A DNA stretch of 64,000 bases from an uncultured Caulobacterales bacterium (GTDB taxonomy: Bacteria > Pseudomonadota > Alphaproteobacteria > Caulobacterales > Caulobacteraceae), in assembly GCA_903837135.1 (NCBI GenBank), contig CAILTK010000058.1, forward strand, positions 62,001 to 126,000, in the 5' to 3' direction. The position numbers were made by a program, and so were the translations under genes. Of the stretch, positions 7,726 through 16,507 are shown piece by piece. Within the stretch, counting starts at the first letter, position 1; the number at the start of each line of letters is the position of its first letter. A model generated the notes under the pieces. That model ran no database searches. It was not told the DNA's origin and worked only from the letters and a program-made list of their open reading frames with translations.

Positions 7726-10461
7726 ATGGGCGACGACGCGGCCTCCGGCGCTGGCCAGCGCCGCATCTGGGCGTTCGGGCGCTGCGTGTTCGATGAAGCG
7801 CGCTGGGTGCTTGAAGTCGCCGGCGCGCCGGTGGAGCTCGAAGCCAAGCCCCTGGAAATCCTGCTAGAACTGCTTCGCCACGCAGGCGAAGTGGTCACCA
7901 AGGAGGAGCTGCTCGACAGTGTCTGGCCGGGACTGACGGTGGTCGAGGGGTCGCTGACCACGGCGGTGTCCAAGTTGCGCAAGGCGCTGGGCGACGATGC
8001 GGCCGCGGCCATCGTGACGGCGCCACGGATCGGCTACCGCCTCGGCCTGCCGGTGTCGTGGCGCGTCGCGCCGGCCTCAAGGACCGACTTCGCCTTCCAT
8101 CCCGGCGACCCGGTGCCCGAACGATCCAACTGGCGCTTCGACGTCCGCCTCGGTGGGCAGGCCGGATCGGAAAGCGAGGTGTGGCGTGTCAGACACGCCA
8201 AGACCGGCGAGGCGAGGGTGATGAAGTTCGCCGCCGACCCGCGCCGGCTGCGCGCCCTCAAGCGCGAGGTCGCCATCGGCCGCGTCCTGAGACAGTCCTT
8301 CGGCGAGCGGGCCGATTTCGTGCCGATCCTCGACTGGAACTTCAGCACCGCGCCGTTCTTCATCGAAAGCGCCGATGGCGGCCCCGACCTCCCCGCCTGG
8401 GCGGCCGAGCGCGGCGGGCTGGCGACCCTGCCGCTCGCCGAACGGGTGGCCCTCCTCGCCGCCGTCGCCCATACGTTGGCGGCGGCGCATGGCGTGGCCG
8501 TGCTGCACAAGGATCTGAAGCCCGCCAACATCCTCATCGAGTCCGCGCATGGCGCGCCGCGTCCGCGGATCGTCGATTTCGGCAGCGGGACCCTGGCGGA
8601 TCCGGACCGGCTGACGGACCTTGGCATTACCCACAGCGGCTTCGACATGGCCGGAGCGGAGGCCCGGGACCCGACCTCGGGGACCTATCTGTGGATGGCG
8701 CCGGAGCTGCTGAAGGGGGGCGCCGCCAGCGTGGCCTCGGATGTCTTCGCCCTCGGCGTCATGCTCTACCAGCTGGTGGTGGCGGACCTGCGCCGGCCGC
8801 TGGCGCCCGGCTGGGAGGCGGAGGTATCCGATCCCCTGCTGCGCGCGGACATCGCCGCGGCGGCGGCGGGCGATCCGGCCCTGCGGCTCGACAGCGCGGC
8901 CGAACTGGCCCGGCGTCTCGGCAGCCTCGACGCCCGGCGGGCCGAACACGAGGCGCGGACCGAAGCTGACGCCCGTGCGGCGCGCGCCGAACTGAAGCTG
9001 CAGCAGGTGAAGGCGCGCCGACCCTGGGCGATCGCAGCCGGCGTGGCCCTGACCATCGGCGCCGCGACGACGACCGCCCTCTACTTCAGCGCGGCGGGCG
9101 CGCGCGACACGGCGCGCCGCCAGACCGCCATCGCCGACCAGATCAACACCTTCCTGGCCAGCGACCTCCTGGCGCGCAGCAATCCGTTCAGGGGCGCGGC
9201 GGCGAGCGAGACCCTGGTGGGGGCTGTGGAGCAGGCCGCGCCGCTGATCGACAGCCGCTTCCCCAGCGAGCCGGAGGTGGCGGCGCGGCTGCACCAGACC
9301 ATCGCCAACGCGCTCGATCGCCGGAGCGACTGGGTCGCCGCCCGGGCGGAATACGCGCGCGCCCTGGGGCGCTGGACCGAGGCGCGCGGCGCGAACTCGG
9401 CCGACGCCACCGCGGCGCGCCTGCAGGCCGCCGCGATGGAGGCCCGCAGCTTCGAAGGCGGAAGCCGCCAGCGCGCCGAGGGCATGATCCGCGCGGCGGA
9501 GACGGCCATGGCCGCCATGCCGAGGCCGCGTCCGGACCTGCCCGTATGGCTCGCCTCCGCCAAGGGCATGGTCGCCCTGGTGACGGCGGACATGAAGACG
9601 GCGGAACGGGAGTTCGGGGTCGCCGCCGACGGGGCCGCCGGCCTGCCCGGCTTCGATGCGATCCAGAGGCTGAACTTCCGCCAGAGGCTGGCCTTCTCCA
9701 AGATCCGGCTAGGCGACGGAGCGGGGGCGGAGCGCCTGTTTCGCGACCTGGCGCGGGACTACGCCTCGATCGAAGGGCCGGACGGCCCCAACGTCCTCAT
9801 GGTCAACATGAACCTGGCTCAGGCGCTGATGATCCAGGGCCGCCATGCGGAGGCGGTGGCCCAGGCCGACCGCGTCTATCCTCTGATGGTGCAGCGTCTT
9901 GGTCCCGACAACGAACTGACCCTGCAGGTCCTCACCACCCGCGCCCAGTCCGAAGGGGTGCTGGAACGGTGGAACGACGCCATCCGCGACGATCTCGTCG
10001 TCCATCAGCTGGCGGTGAAGAAGCAAGGGCCGAAGAGTTTCTTCGCCATCGCCTCCCTTTCGGACGCGGCCACCGCCGAGTGCCGGGGCGGCAGGATCGC
10101 CGCGGGCCTCGCGGACGCCGAGACTGCGCACGAGATGGCCAAGGCAGGCTTCGGCAAGTCCGCCCTGACAGACGCCGCCGCCTATACGGCGGGGGCCTGC
10201 CTGATCCAGGCCCGGCGGTATCGGGATGCGGCGGCGCACCTCGAGGGGATCGACCGCCAGTCGGTGGCCCAGCTCGCCGGCGATCCGAACTGGGGCGCGA
10301 ACGTCGACCTCGCCCTCGCTCAGGTGGCCAGCGCGATCGGCGACCGGGCCGAGGCCCAGCGCCGGCTCGACGCCTCCGCCGGGGCCTTCCAACTGCCGGG
10401 CGCGGAGCCGTATCAGGCCCGCCTGTGGAAGGCGGCCTACGCGGCGATCACGCCGAAATAG
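7726..10461 (+). CDS. fusion protein: winged-helix DNA-binding domain, Ser/Thr kinase, membrane segment, TPR-like region
   Basis: The protein has 911 residues. Residues 12-107 form an OmpR/CadC-type winged helix ending in the GYRL wing. Residues 138-400 form a eukaryotic-type protein kinase with the ATP lysine in VMKF (K167), the catalytic loop HKDLKPAN (261-268, HKD replacing HRD), DFG at 284-286 and an APE motif at about 325. An Ala-rich coiled linker leads to one transmembrane helix (434-456), followed by about 450 residues of helical TPR-like repeats presumably outside the cytoplasm. AAGGAGG at 7712-7718 selects the ATG. It could sense a periplasmic signal and alter transcription and phosphorylation. 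Its divergent neighbour, the Cys-rich repeat protein, is a natural candidate target. Confidence 0.88.
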   Translation: MGDDAASGAGQRRIWAFGRCVFDEARWVLEVAGAPVELEAKPLEILLELLRHAGEVVTKEELLDSVWPGLTVVEGSLTTAVSKLRKALGDDAAAAIVTAPRIGYRLGLPVSWRVAPASRTDFAFHPGDPVPERSNWRFDVRLGGQAGSESEVWRVRHAKTGEARVMKFAADPRRLRALKREVAIGRVLRQSFGERADFVPILDWNFSTAPFFIESADGGPDLPAWAAERGGLATLPLAERVALLAAVAHTLAAAHGVAVLHKDLKPANILIESAHGAPRPRIVDFGSGTLADPDRLTDLGITHSGFDMAGAEARDPTSGTYLWMAPELLKGGAASVASDVFALGVMLYQLVVADLRRPLAPGWEAEVSDPLLRADIAAAAAGDPALRLDSAAELARRLGSLDARRAEHEARTEADARAARAELKLQQVKARRPWAIAAGVALTIGAATTTALYFSAAGARDTARRQTAIADQINTFLASDLLARSNPFRGAAASETLVGAVEQAAPLIDSRFPSEPEVAARLHQTIANALDRRSDWVAARAEYARALGRWTEARGANSADATAARLQAAAMEARSFEGGSRQRAEGMIRAAETAMAAMPRPRPDLPVWLASAKGMVALVTADMKTAEREFGVAADGAAGLPGFDAIQRLNFRQRLAFSKIRLGDGAGAERLFRDLARDYASIEGPDGPNVLMVNMNLAQALMIQGRHAEAVAQADRVYPLMVQRLGPDNELTLQVLTTRAQSEGVLERWNDAIRDDLVVHQLAVKKQGPKSFFAIASLSDAATAECRGGRIAAGLADAETAHEMAKAGFGKSALTDAAAYTAGACLIQARRYRDAAAHLEGIDRQSVAQLAGDPNWGANVDLALAQVASAIGDRAEAQRRLDASAGAFQLPGAEPYQARLWKAAYAAITPK

Positions 10462-10493
10462 TCAGACGAAATAGTCAAAGAAAATGGTCAGAG
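10454..10493. repeat. short imperfect triplicate spanning two convergent stop codons
   Basis: CGAAATAGTCAGA is followed by CGAAATAGTCAAAG and AAAATGGTCAGAG. The first copy contains the TAG stop of the kinase gene and the last contains the reverse-complement stop of the minus-strand gene. It looks like a local duplication, with no obvious hairpin. Confidence 0.5.
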
Positions 10494-11288
10494 CTTGGGC
10501 TTGTTCTGGCCGGCGCGCTTCACCGCGTCCGAGGCGCCCTTCTGCTGCACGCCCATCCTCACCTCGCGGCTGCGGGTCATCGAGTCGATGCCGAGCCCGA
10601 CATCGGTCATCATGATGCTGAGCGCATGCACGAGGGCCGGATTGTCGGCCGGCACGATGTTGGCCATGATCAGGTGGCTCTTGGCGCAGACATGGGCGTT
10701 GGAGGGGATGGGCGCGGGCCGGTTGATCTCCGATTCCTCGTTCATCATGTAGCTCAGACCGACGAAGGCGCCGCAGGCGCGCATCTGCACCTCGCCGATC
10801 GGCCGGCCGGCCTCGTCCCAGCCCCAATAGATCTGACGACTTCCGAAGCCCAGCATTTCCCGGCCGTACTTGGCCCGCAGGGCCGCGACGGTGTCGACGA
10901 TGGTCGGCGCGCTCTTGTCCGAATAGATCACGTCCCGGTCGATCCCCAGCACGCTGGGCGTATTGGGCAGGTAGCTGATGCTGAGGTTGATGCGTTCGGC
11001 GTCGGCGTTGGGCGTGTTGGACGAGGGTGTCGAGGCGTAGATCATCGACACCATGTAGCCGGGCCCGAGCTCCGGGATCTGCCTCTGCTGGGTCTTGATC
11101 TCGAGGGCGGGGCGATAGGCCTTCAGGCGCGCCATCGCCTCCTGGAAGGTCATGCCGGTGTGGAAGCCCGCCGTCTCGAGCATAGGCGCCGCGGCGCTGG
11201 CCCGGAGGGCGAACAGGCTGGACGCCAGGGCGGCGAACGCCACGGTGAGGGACGCCAGGGCGAGGCGGGCGCGGGTGGTCGAGGTCAT
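10488..11288 (-). CDS. secreted protein of unknown function
   Basis: The 266-residue product starts with a signal peptide (MTSTTRARLALASL, Ala-rich core, cleavage near ASA). The mature part begins with a GFHTGMTFQEAMARLKAY segment of the kind seen in small envelope proteins, where an alpha helix follows a glycine turn, and carries several cysteines. It ends with a basic QNKPKL tail. No enzyme motif was recognised. The gene is 32 bases downstream of the membrane protein gene at 11321 on the same strand, so co-transcription is likely, and it converges on the kinase gene. Confidence 0.75.
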   Translation of the reverse strand: MTSTTRARLALASLTVAFAALASSLFALRASAAAPMLETAGFHTGMTFQEAMARLKAYRPALEIKTQQRQIPELGPGYMVSMIYASTPSSNTPNADAERINLSISYLPNTPSVLGIDRDVIYSDKSAPTIVDTVAALRAKYGREMLGFGSRQIYWGWDEAGRPIGEVQMRACGAFVGLSYMMNEESEINRPAPIPSNAHVCAKSHLIMANIVPADNPALVHALSIMMTDVGLGIDSMTRSREVRMGVQQKGASDAVKRAGQNKPKL

Positions 11289-11320
11289 GGGACACTCCGG
11301 TTTGTCGGGATGGATGAGGA

Positions 11321-12253
11321 TCAGACGCGGGCGACGGCCGCCGGCTTCGGCAGGCGCAGCAGGCCCACGGCGGCCGCGGCGAGCGTCAGGCCCGCGAGCA
11401 GGATGACGTAGGCGCCCAGGCCCGGCTGGACGAAGTTGGCCGTCATATCCGCCGGGGCGATGCCGGCGCCCATACTGTCGAGCATGGCGCCGGCCTCCGC
11501 CTTCACCACCAGGACGCCGACGAAGCCCAGAACGCTGAGGACGCCTAGGGACAGGGCGATGAGGCCGGTGGGTTGGCCGCGGAACGCCTGCACCAGCAGC
11601 AGGATCGCGCCGAGGGGCACGAGATAGACGAGATAGGCCAGCCTCAGCATGGCCGCCCCGGCCTTCAGCCCGTTGCTCTTGTCCTTGGCCTTCTGCAGCT
11701 CCGCCGCTTCCTGGGCCGCATAGGGGTTGCGGCCGCCATAAAGGTCCATGCTGGACCGGCCGATGTAGCGCGTCGCCATGTCCATGCCCTGGGTGGCGGT
11801 GGAGACGCCGCGATCGGCAAGGTCGATGGCCGCCCCCACGCCGACGAGCGTGTATTTGCCGCCGCCCGGCAGGGCCGCGCGGATCATCTCCCCCGCCGGT
11901 CCGCCCAGCACCACCAGATGCAGGAACAGCGACGCCGCGAGGAGAACCAGCGAGAGCTGGACCTTGAGGTCGCCCTTGAGGAGGGCCAGCGCCCGCGCGC
12001 CCGCCGGCGAGGCTGCGCCAAGCTCGATCGTCTGCTGGGCCCGGACGCCCAGCGCGCCAAGGTCGATCGACTGGCCGGTTTGGAGCGGATAGACACCGCG
12101 TGCGCCTTCGGGGCCCGCCTCGAAGTCCACCTTGACGCCGGCGGCGGGCTCGCCCGCGCCCTTCCAATCGGCCCGCCTGAACGGATAGCGGGCCCCATCC
12201 TCACTCAGGATCACTCCGCCGTCGGGCTCAAGCCCCAGAATCCGTCCCTGCAT
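11321..12253 (-). CDS. membrane protein with N-terminal cold-shock-like (OB) domain
   Basis: The 310-residue protein begins with about 60 residues (MQGRILGLEPDGGVILSEDG start, then YPF and a VDFEAGPEG strand) that resemble the cold-shock/OB fold found at the N-terminus of some bacterial membrane proteins. The rest contains about four hydrophobic helices: near residues 103-120, 205-225, 230-250 and 280-300. A coiled stretch rich in Ala and Lys lies between them. The frame continues upstream to 12802, but that part lacks protein-like composition, and the ATG at 12253 starts the domain. Function unknown; it probably forms an operon with the secreted protein downstream. Confidence 0.72.
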   Translation of the reverse strand: MQGRILGLEPDGGVILSEDGARYPFRRADWKGAGEPAAGVKVDFEAGPEGARGVYPLQTGQSIDLGALGVRAQQTIELGAASPAGARALALLKGDLKVQLSLVLLAASLFLHLVVLGGPAGEMIRAALPGGGKYTLVGVGAAIDLADRGVSTATQGMDMATRYIGRSSMDLYGGRNPYAAQEAAELQKAKDKSNGLKAGAAMLRLAYLVYLVPLGAILLLVQAFRGQPTGLIALSLGVLSVLGFVGVLVVKAEAGAMLDSMGAGIAPADMTANFVQPGLGAYVILLAGLTLAAAAVGLLRLPKPAAVARV

Positions 12254-12457
12254 GATCTCGCCCCGTCCTATCGCCCCGTCGCGGCCCTGCGCCGATCCGG
12301 GGCCGATCCGGGACGGCCGATCCGCCCCGTCGGGCCGAGCTAGACCGGAAGGCGGCGGAGAATCCTCACGCCGTCCTAAAGGATTTCCAAAGCCACGATT
12401 TTCCCGCTTGCGGGCAAGGCTCCACAGGCCGCCATTGTCTTCCGGCCCGGCGGGATT

Positions 12458-13732
12458 ATGAATTCCCCTGCGGAAGGCGTTCCTCAATCCTCGCCTGCCC
12501 GTGACGGAGACCGCCCAACCATGGCCAAGCTGGCGGCGCAGCGTGCGGCGGGAAACGACCGCCGGGCCGAGATCATCGCCGCCGCCGCCGAGGTTTGGAA
12601 CGCCCAGGGGGCGAACGGCTTCACCGTCGCCGCCGTCGCCCGGCTGGTCGGCCTGCACCCGGTCAGCCTGGGCCATTACTTCCGCACCCGCGACGAGCTC
12701 GCCGCCGAGTGCATGCTGGAGACGATCGCCCGCCTGACCGCCCTGGCCGGCGACGCGGCCCGCCGCCCGACGGCGCGCGCGCGCGTCGCCGCCTATGTGC
12801 ACGGATATTTCGAGATCCGCCGCCGCATCGACGAGGGCTCAGAGCCGCCCCTGGCCAACTTCGGCGAGATCCGCCGCATCGATCCGTCGCCGACGTCGCG
12901 GGTGATCGCAGCCTTCCGCGGCTATCTCCGGGCGATGATGAGCCTGTTCGTCACCCCGGCGAACCGGTCCGACCGGAGCGCCCGGGTGGTCTACGCCCGG
13001 CTCGTGATCGAATACACCGGCTGGGCCTTTTCCTGGCTCGGCCTCTACAGCCCCAAGGAGTACGCGGGCGTCGCCGACCGGATGCTCGACATCATGTTCG
13101 GCGGCGTCGCCGCGCCGGGCAAGCCGTGGCCGCGTCAGGCCCCGCCGATCCTCGGCCGGGCGGCGCAGACCCGCATTTCGCGCGAGCGATTCCTGATCGC
13201 CGCGACCGAGCTGATCAACAACCACGGCTTCAACGGCGCCTCGATCGACTCCATCGCCGCGAGCCTGAACGTGACCAAGGGCTCCTTCTACCATCACCTG
13301 GCGGACAAGGAGGACCTGCTCCTCGCCTGTTTCGAACGCACCTTCGCCCTGAACCTGGAAGCCCTGGAGAAGGCGGCGGACGCGCCCGACGGCTGGCGGC
13401 GCCTGCAGGCCGCGATCGCCGCCCTAATCGTCTATCACGCCCGCGGCGACAACGGCCGGCTCCTGCGCATGCAGGCGGTCGCCGCCCTGTCCGGGCGCAA
13501 TCGCGAGGCCATGCTGCAGCAGTATCGAGATCTCGCCTTTCGCCTGGCGGTGGTCGCCTGTGCGGGCGTCGCCGACGGCTCCGTGCGTCCGGTCGATCCC
13601 TTCATCGCCTCGCAGATGCTGCTCTGCGCGCTCAACTGCTCGTTCGATCTTAACCATTGGATGAACCGCGCCGGCGAGGTCGACCTGATGGACGATCTGC
13701 TGCGGCCGGCGATGATGGGCTTTCCGATCTGA
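12458..13732 (+). CDS. transcriptional regulator with two TetR units in one chain
   Basis: This 424-residue protein is about twice the usual TetR length. Residues of about 30-80 form the first helix-turn-helix (FTVAAVARLVGLHPVSLGHY), followed by a ligand-domain-like segment. Residues of about 240-290 form a second complete TetR DNA-binding domain (ASIDSIAASLNVTKGSFYHH) with its own C-terminal helical domain. A single chain could therefore act as a pseudo-dimer. Starts at 12458 and 12521 are both possible; GGAG precedes the latter at a wide spacing. It is divergent from the cold-shock-like membrane protein and followed by a dehydrogenase gene. Targets are unknown. Confidence 0.87.
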   Translation: MNSPAEGVPQSSPARDGDRPTMAKLAAQRAAGNDRRAEIIAAAAEVWNAQGANGFTVAAVARLVGLHPVSLGHYFRTRDELAAECMLETIARLTALAGDAARRPTARARVAAYVHGYFEIRRRIDEGSEPPLANFGEIRRIDPSPTSRVIAAFRGYLRAMMSLFVTPANRSDRSARVVYARLVIEYTGWAFSWLGLYSPKEYAGVADRMLDIMFGGVAAPGKPWPRQAPPILGRAAQTRISRERFLIAATELINNHGFNGASIDSIAASLNVTKGSFYHHLADKEDLLLACFERTFALNLEALEKAADAPDGWRRLQAAIAALIVYHARGDNGRLLRMQAVAALSGRNREAMLQQYRDLAFRLAVVACAGVADGSVRPVDPFIASQMLLCALNCSFDLNHWMNRAGEVDLMDDLLRPAMMGFPI

Positions 13733-13788
13733 GCTTGGGCGCAGGAACCGTCCCGCGGCGCCCGGGTTCTCCCGCCAGGAGAACCGTC

Positions 13789-14796
13789 ATGCCCGACACC
13801 GACCAGCAATTCACCGACGCCGCCCGCCGCGCCTCCGAGGAAGAGCGCGCCATCCAGCGGCAGGTCGACGGTGAAAGCCGCAGCTTCGGCGGGAGCGGCG
13901 AGGCCGCCAGACGGGCCGGCGCCATGCAGGCCGGCGCCCGCCCCTATCCCGAACCGCCGATGCCGGGCCGCCACCTCGAAAAGCCCGGATCGGAGGCCGA
14001 TCTCGAGGTTCAACCACTCTACGACGCCCCGTTCTACAAGGGCTCGGGCAAGCTCGAGGGCAAGGTCGCTCTGATCACCGGCGGCGATTCCGGCATCGGC
14101 CGGGCGGTCGCGGTGCTGTTCGCGCGCGAAGGCGCGGACGTCGCCATCGGCTATCTGGATGAACATCAGGACGCCGAAACCACCCGGGCGGCAGTGGAGA
14201 AGGAGGGGCGAAAGGCCATCCTGCTGCCCGGCGACGTCGCCGAGCCCGCCTATGCGCCGGCCGCCGTGCAAAAGACGCTGGAGGCCTTCGGCCGGCTCGA
14301 CATCCTGGTCAACAACGCCGCCTTCCAGGAACACGTGGACGACCTCAGCCAGCTCACCGAGGAACATTTCGATCGCACGATCAAAACCAACCTCTACGGC
14401 TATTTCCACATGGCCAAGGCGGCGGTCCCGCACCTCCCCAACGGCGGCGCCATCGTCATGACCGGCTCGGTCACCGGCCTGATCGGCAACAAGGACCTGC
14501 TCGACTATTCGATGACCAAGGGCGGGATCCACGCCTTCGCCCGCTCGCTCTCCACCCACCTGATTCCCAAGGGCATTCGGGTGAATGTGGTGGCGCCGGG
14601 ACCGGTGTGGACCCCGCTCAACCCCGCCGACAAGGCGGGCGAGGACCTCGAGCAGTTCGGCGCCTCCACCCAGATGAAGCGTCCCGCTCAGCCGGAAGAG
14701 ATCGCGCCGGCCTACGTGTTCCTCGCCTCGCCGCAGATGTCGTCCTTCATCACCGGGGAGATCCTGCCCATCCTCGGCGGCTACGCAGGCGGGTGA
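13789..14796 (+). CDS. short-chain dehydrogenase/reductase, YhdF/YghA-type with N-terminal extension
   Basis: The 335-residue protein has about 85 charged residues before a Rossmann fold with TGGDSGIG (NAD(P) binding), NNAA, a catalytic Ser in MTGSVTG, and YSMTK (Tyr and Lys of the active site). The long N-terminal extension ending in a PLYDAPFYKGSGKLEGK segment is typical of the stress-associated SDR subgroup that includes B. subtilis YhdF/YdaD and E. coli YghA. CAGGAG precedes the ATG. It follows the double-TetR gene by 56 bases and may be its target. The physiological substrate is not known. Confidence 0.9.
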   Translation: MPDTDQQFTDAARRASEEERAIQRQVDGESRSFGGSGEAARRAGAMQAGARPYPEPPMPGRHLEKPGSEADLEVQPLYDAPFYKGSGKLEGKVALITGGDSGIGRAVAVLFAREGADVAIGYLDEHQDAETTRAAVEKEGRKAILLPGDVAEPAYAPAAVQKTLEAFGRLDILVNNAAFQEHVDDLSQLTEEHFDRTIKTNLYGYFHMAKAAVPHLPNGGAIVMTGSVTGLIGNKDLLDYSMTKGGIHAFARSLSTHLIPKGIRVNVVAPGPVWTPLNPADKAGEDLEQFGASTQMKRPAQPEEIAPAYVFLASPQMSSFITGEILPILGGYAGG

Positions 14797-14946
14797 GCGG
14801 TCGATCACCGGCTCATCCAAGTCTACGCCCGGCCATGCGTCGCGCGTTTCGTTAATCTTGACCTGACAGATTGCCGGTTCGCGTCGCCGCAACAGCCGTG
14901 ATAAAATCGTATACCTTGCGAACTAAGAAATATAGATAAGTATTGA

Positions 14947-15456
14947 ATGGGTGAGGAGACGGAGGGCCCTGGGGAGCGGCCGGCGCTGCGGGCAGCGCTG
15001 AACGACTCCCTGCGCTCGGTGTGCGGGCAGAACGTCGCCTATCGACAGGCGGTGGCGGCCCGGCTTGGCCTGAGCTCGAGCGACCTCGACTGCCTGGGCC
15101 TTGTCGCCGCGCGGGGTCCGATCACCGCGGGCGCCTTGGCCGAGGCCACGGGCCTGACCAGCGGCGCCATCACCGGGGTGATCGACCGGCTCGAGCGCGC
15201 CGGTTACGCGGTCCGCGTGGCCGACCCGGCGGATCGGCGCAAGGTGCTGGTGCGGGTCTCCCCCGCCGCGGCCGCGCGCGTCGCTCCCCTGTTCGAACCG
15301 CTGGCGAGCGCGACGCACGACTCGCTCGCGGCCTACAACGTCGCGGAGCTCAGGATGTTGCTCGGCTTTCTCGAGCGGACCGAGCAGGCGGGCCACGCCG
15401 CCCTGGCCCGGTTGCGCGATCTGCCCCGGCCGGACCCCAAGCGCGTCCGCCCTTGA
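14947..15456 (+). CDS. MarR-family transcriptional regulator
   Basis: The 169-residue protein has the MarR layout: N-terminal dimer helices, then a winged helix with ITAGALAEATGLTSGAITGVIDRLERAGYAV split into recognition helix and wing, the conserved wing motif DPADRRKVLVRVS, and C-terminal dimer helices. Such proteins repress genes until a phenolic or oxidant ligand binds. The 150 bases upstream are noticeably AT-rich around 14900-14945 and probably hold its promoter. The GtrA-like gene lies 77 bases downstream. Confidence 0.9.
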   Translation: MGEETEGPGERPALRAALNDSLRSVCGQNVAYRQAVAARLGLSSSDLDCLGLVAARGPITAGALAEATGLTSGAITGVIDRLERAGYAVRVADPADRRKVLVRVSPAAAARVAPLFEPLASATHDSLAAYNVAELRMLLGFLERTEQAGHAALARLRDLPRPDPKRVRP

Positions 15457-15533
15457 TCGCGCAGGACGTCCCAGGGAACAGAGACGCCCTTGCGTCGTTG
15501 GTCACGGGTAGTCGGTAATGGGACATTCGGACG

Positions 15534-16052
15534 ATGGCGCTGAGACGGGCGGCCAAGGGCGAGGGGCACCTCGCGCTGCGTTATTCGCTGGTCGCCGGCG
15601 TGGGCCTGCTCACCGACGGCGGCGTCCTCACCCTGCTCGAGCATCTGGGGATGGAGCCCGCGTGGGCCAGGGTGTTCTCGCTCGCCTGCGCCATGCAGGT
15701 GACCTTCTGGATCAACGGCCTGTGGGTGTTTCGCTGCCTGACCCGCAAGAGCTGGGGGCTGGTCTGGCTCGGCTATATGGCGACGAGCGGATTTGGAAAC
15801 TTCTGCAACTACTGGGCCTTCGTGACGCTGGTTTCGCTGCACAGCCCGATCTGGTCCAATCGTTGGCTCGATCTCGCCATCGGCGGAGTCCTGGCCTGGA
15901 CCATCAATTACGGGTGTGCGCGGCTCCTCGTGTTCGGGCGCCGCCGCGAGGGTTCCGTGGAGGGCTGCACGCCTATATCCGAGGTGCTCGAGGAGGTGTC
16001 GACCCGGCTAGGCGGCTCCGCCCCGGGAGCCGTCGGCCCAGTGCAGCGTTAG
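15534..16052 (+). CDS. GtrA-like four-helix membrane protein
   Basis: The 172-residue protein has four hydrophobic segments with the GtrA signature: RYSLVAGVGLLTDGGVL in helix one, FWINGLWVFR at helix two, a third helix around GNFCNYWAFV, and a last helix with WTINYGCARLLVFGRR. GtrA proteins are thought to help flip lipid-linked sugars for cell-surface polysaccharides. The C-terminal tail after LVFGRR is not part of the family and may be unstructured. No glycosyltransferase partner is adjacent, so its pathway is unclear. Confidence 0.85.
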   Translation: MALRRAAKGEGHLALRYSLVAGVGLLTDGGVLTLLEHLGMEPAWARVFSLACAMQVTFWINGLWVFRCLTRKSWGLVWLGYMATSGFGNFCNYWAFVTLVSLHSPIWSNRWLDLAIGGVLAWTINYGCARLLVFGRRREGSVEGCTPISEVLEEVSTRLGGSAPGAVGPVQR

Positions 16053-16086
16053 AGCGTCGAGGCTGGAGCACCAGGGAGTCGAAGCG

Positions 16087-16452
16087 ATGATGAGGCAAGT
16101 GATCTTCGCGGGCATGGCGGCGGCGAGCGCCCTCATGGTGGCGGGCGCCGATAAATCGGACCTCGCTCCGGCGTTCAAGAACACCGTGGTGTCCACCTAT
16201 CCGGACGGCCGCACGGCGCGGCTATGGCTCTCCGCCGACGGCACCTACACCGCTGAGGGCCGCAGGCGGGACCGCAGCACCGGGCACTGGAAGCTGAAGG
16301 GCGACAAGATCTGCCTGCGGCAGTCCGACCCGGCCACGCTTCCGTTCTCCTTCTGCACGGCGGTGCCCTCCGGCGATGTCGGCTCGACCTGGTCGGCGAA
16401 ATCGGTCTTCGGCGACCCGCTGAAGGTTCAGCTGGTCGCGGGCCGGGACTAA
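16087..16452 (+). CDS. small secreted protein of unknown function
   Basis: The 121-residue product has a short signal peptide (MMRQVIFAGMAAAS) and a mature part with the pattern STYPDGRTARLWLSADGTYTAEGRR, a GHWKLKGDKICL strand and a second Cys (SFCTAV), typical of small lipocalin-like or beta-sandwich envelope proteins in Caulobacterales. The two cysteines may form a disulfide. It sits alone between GtrA and a convergent TetR gene and ends at a terminator-like hairpin. Confidence 0.7.
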   Translation: MMRQVIFAGMAAASALMVAGADKSDLAPAFKNTVVSTYPDGRTARLWLSADGTYTAEGRRRDRSTGHWKLKGDKICLRQSDPATLPFSFCTAVPSGDVGSTWSAKSVFGDPLKVQLVAGRD

Positions 16453-16493
16453 CGCACGCTCCGTGGGAGCCGGACTTCGGCCCCAGCGTGCGT
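16452..16493. terminator. hairpin between convergent genes
   Basis: ACGCACGCT (16452-16460) pairs with AGCGTGCGT (16485-16493), and the interior can fold further through GCCG and CGGC. It overlaps the last base of the small secreted protein gene and precedes the end of the TetR gene. There is no long T tract, so it may act in both directions as a structural terminator. Confidence 0.55.
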
Positions 16494-16507
16494 CCAACCG
16501 TGGAACG

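Noticed and set aside
12254-12802. 183-residue extension of the cold-shock-like membrane protein
   Set aside because: It overlaps the start of the double-TetR gene and has shadow-frame composition; the domain starts at 12253.
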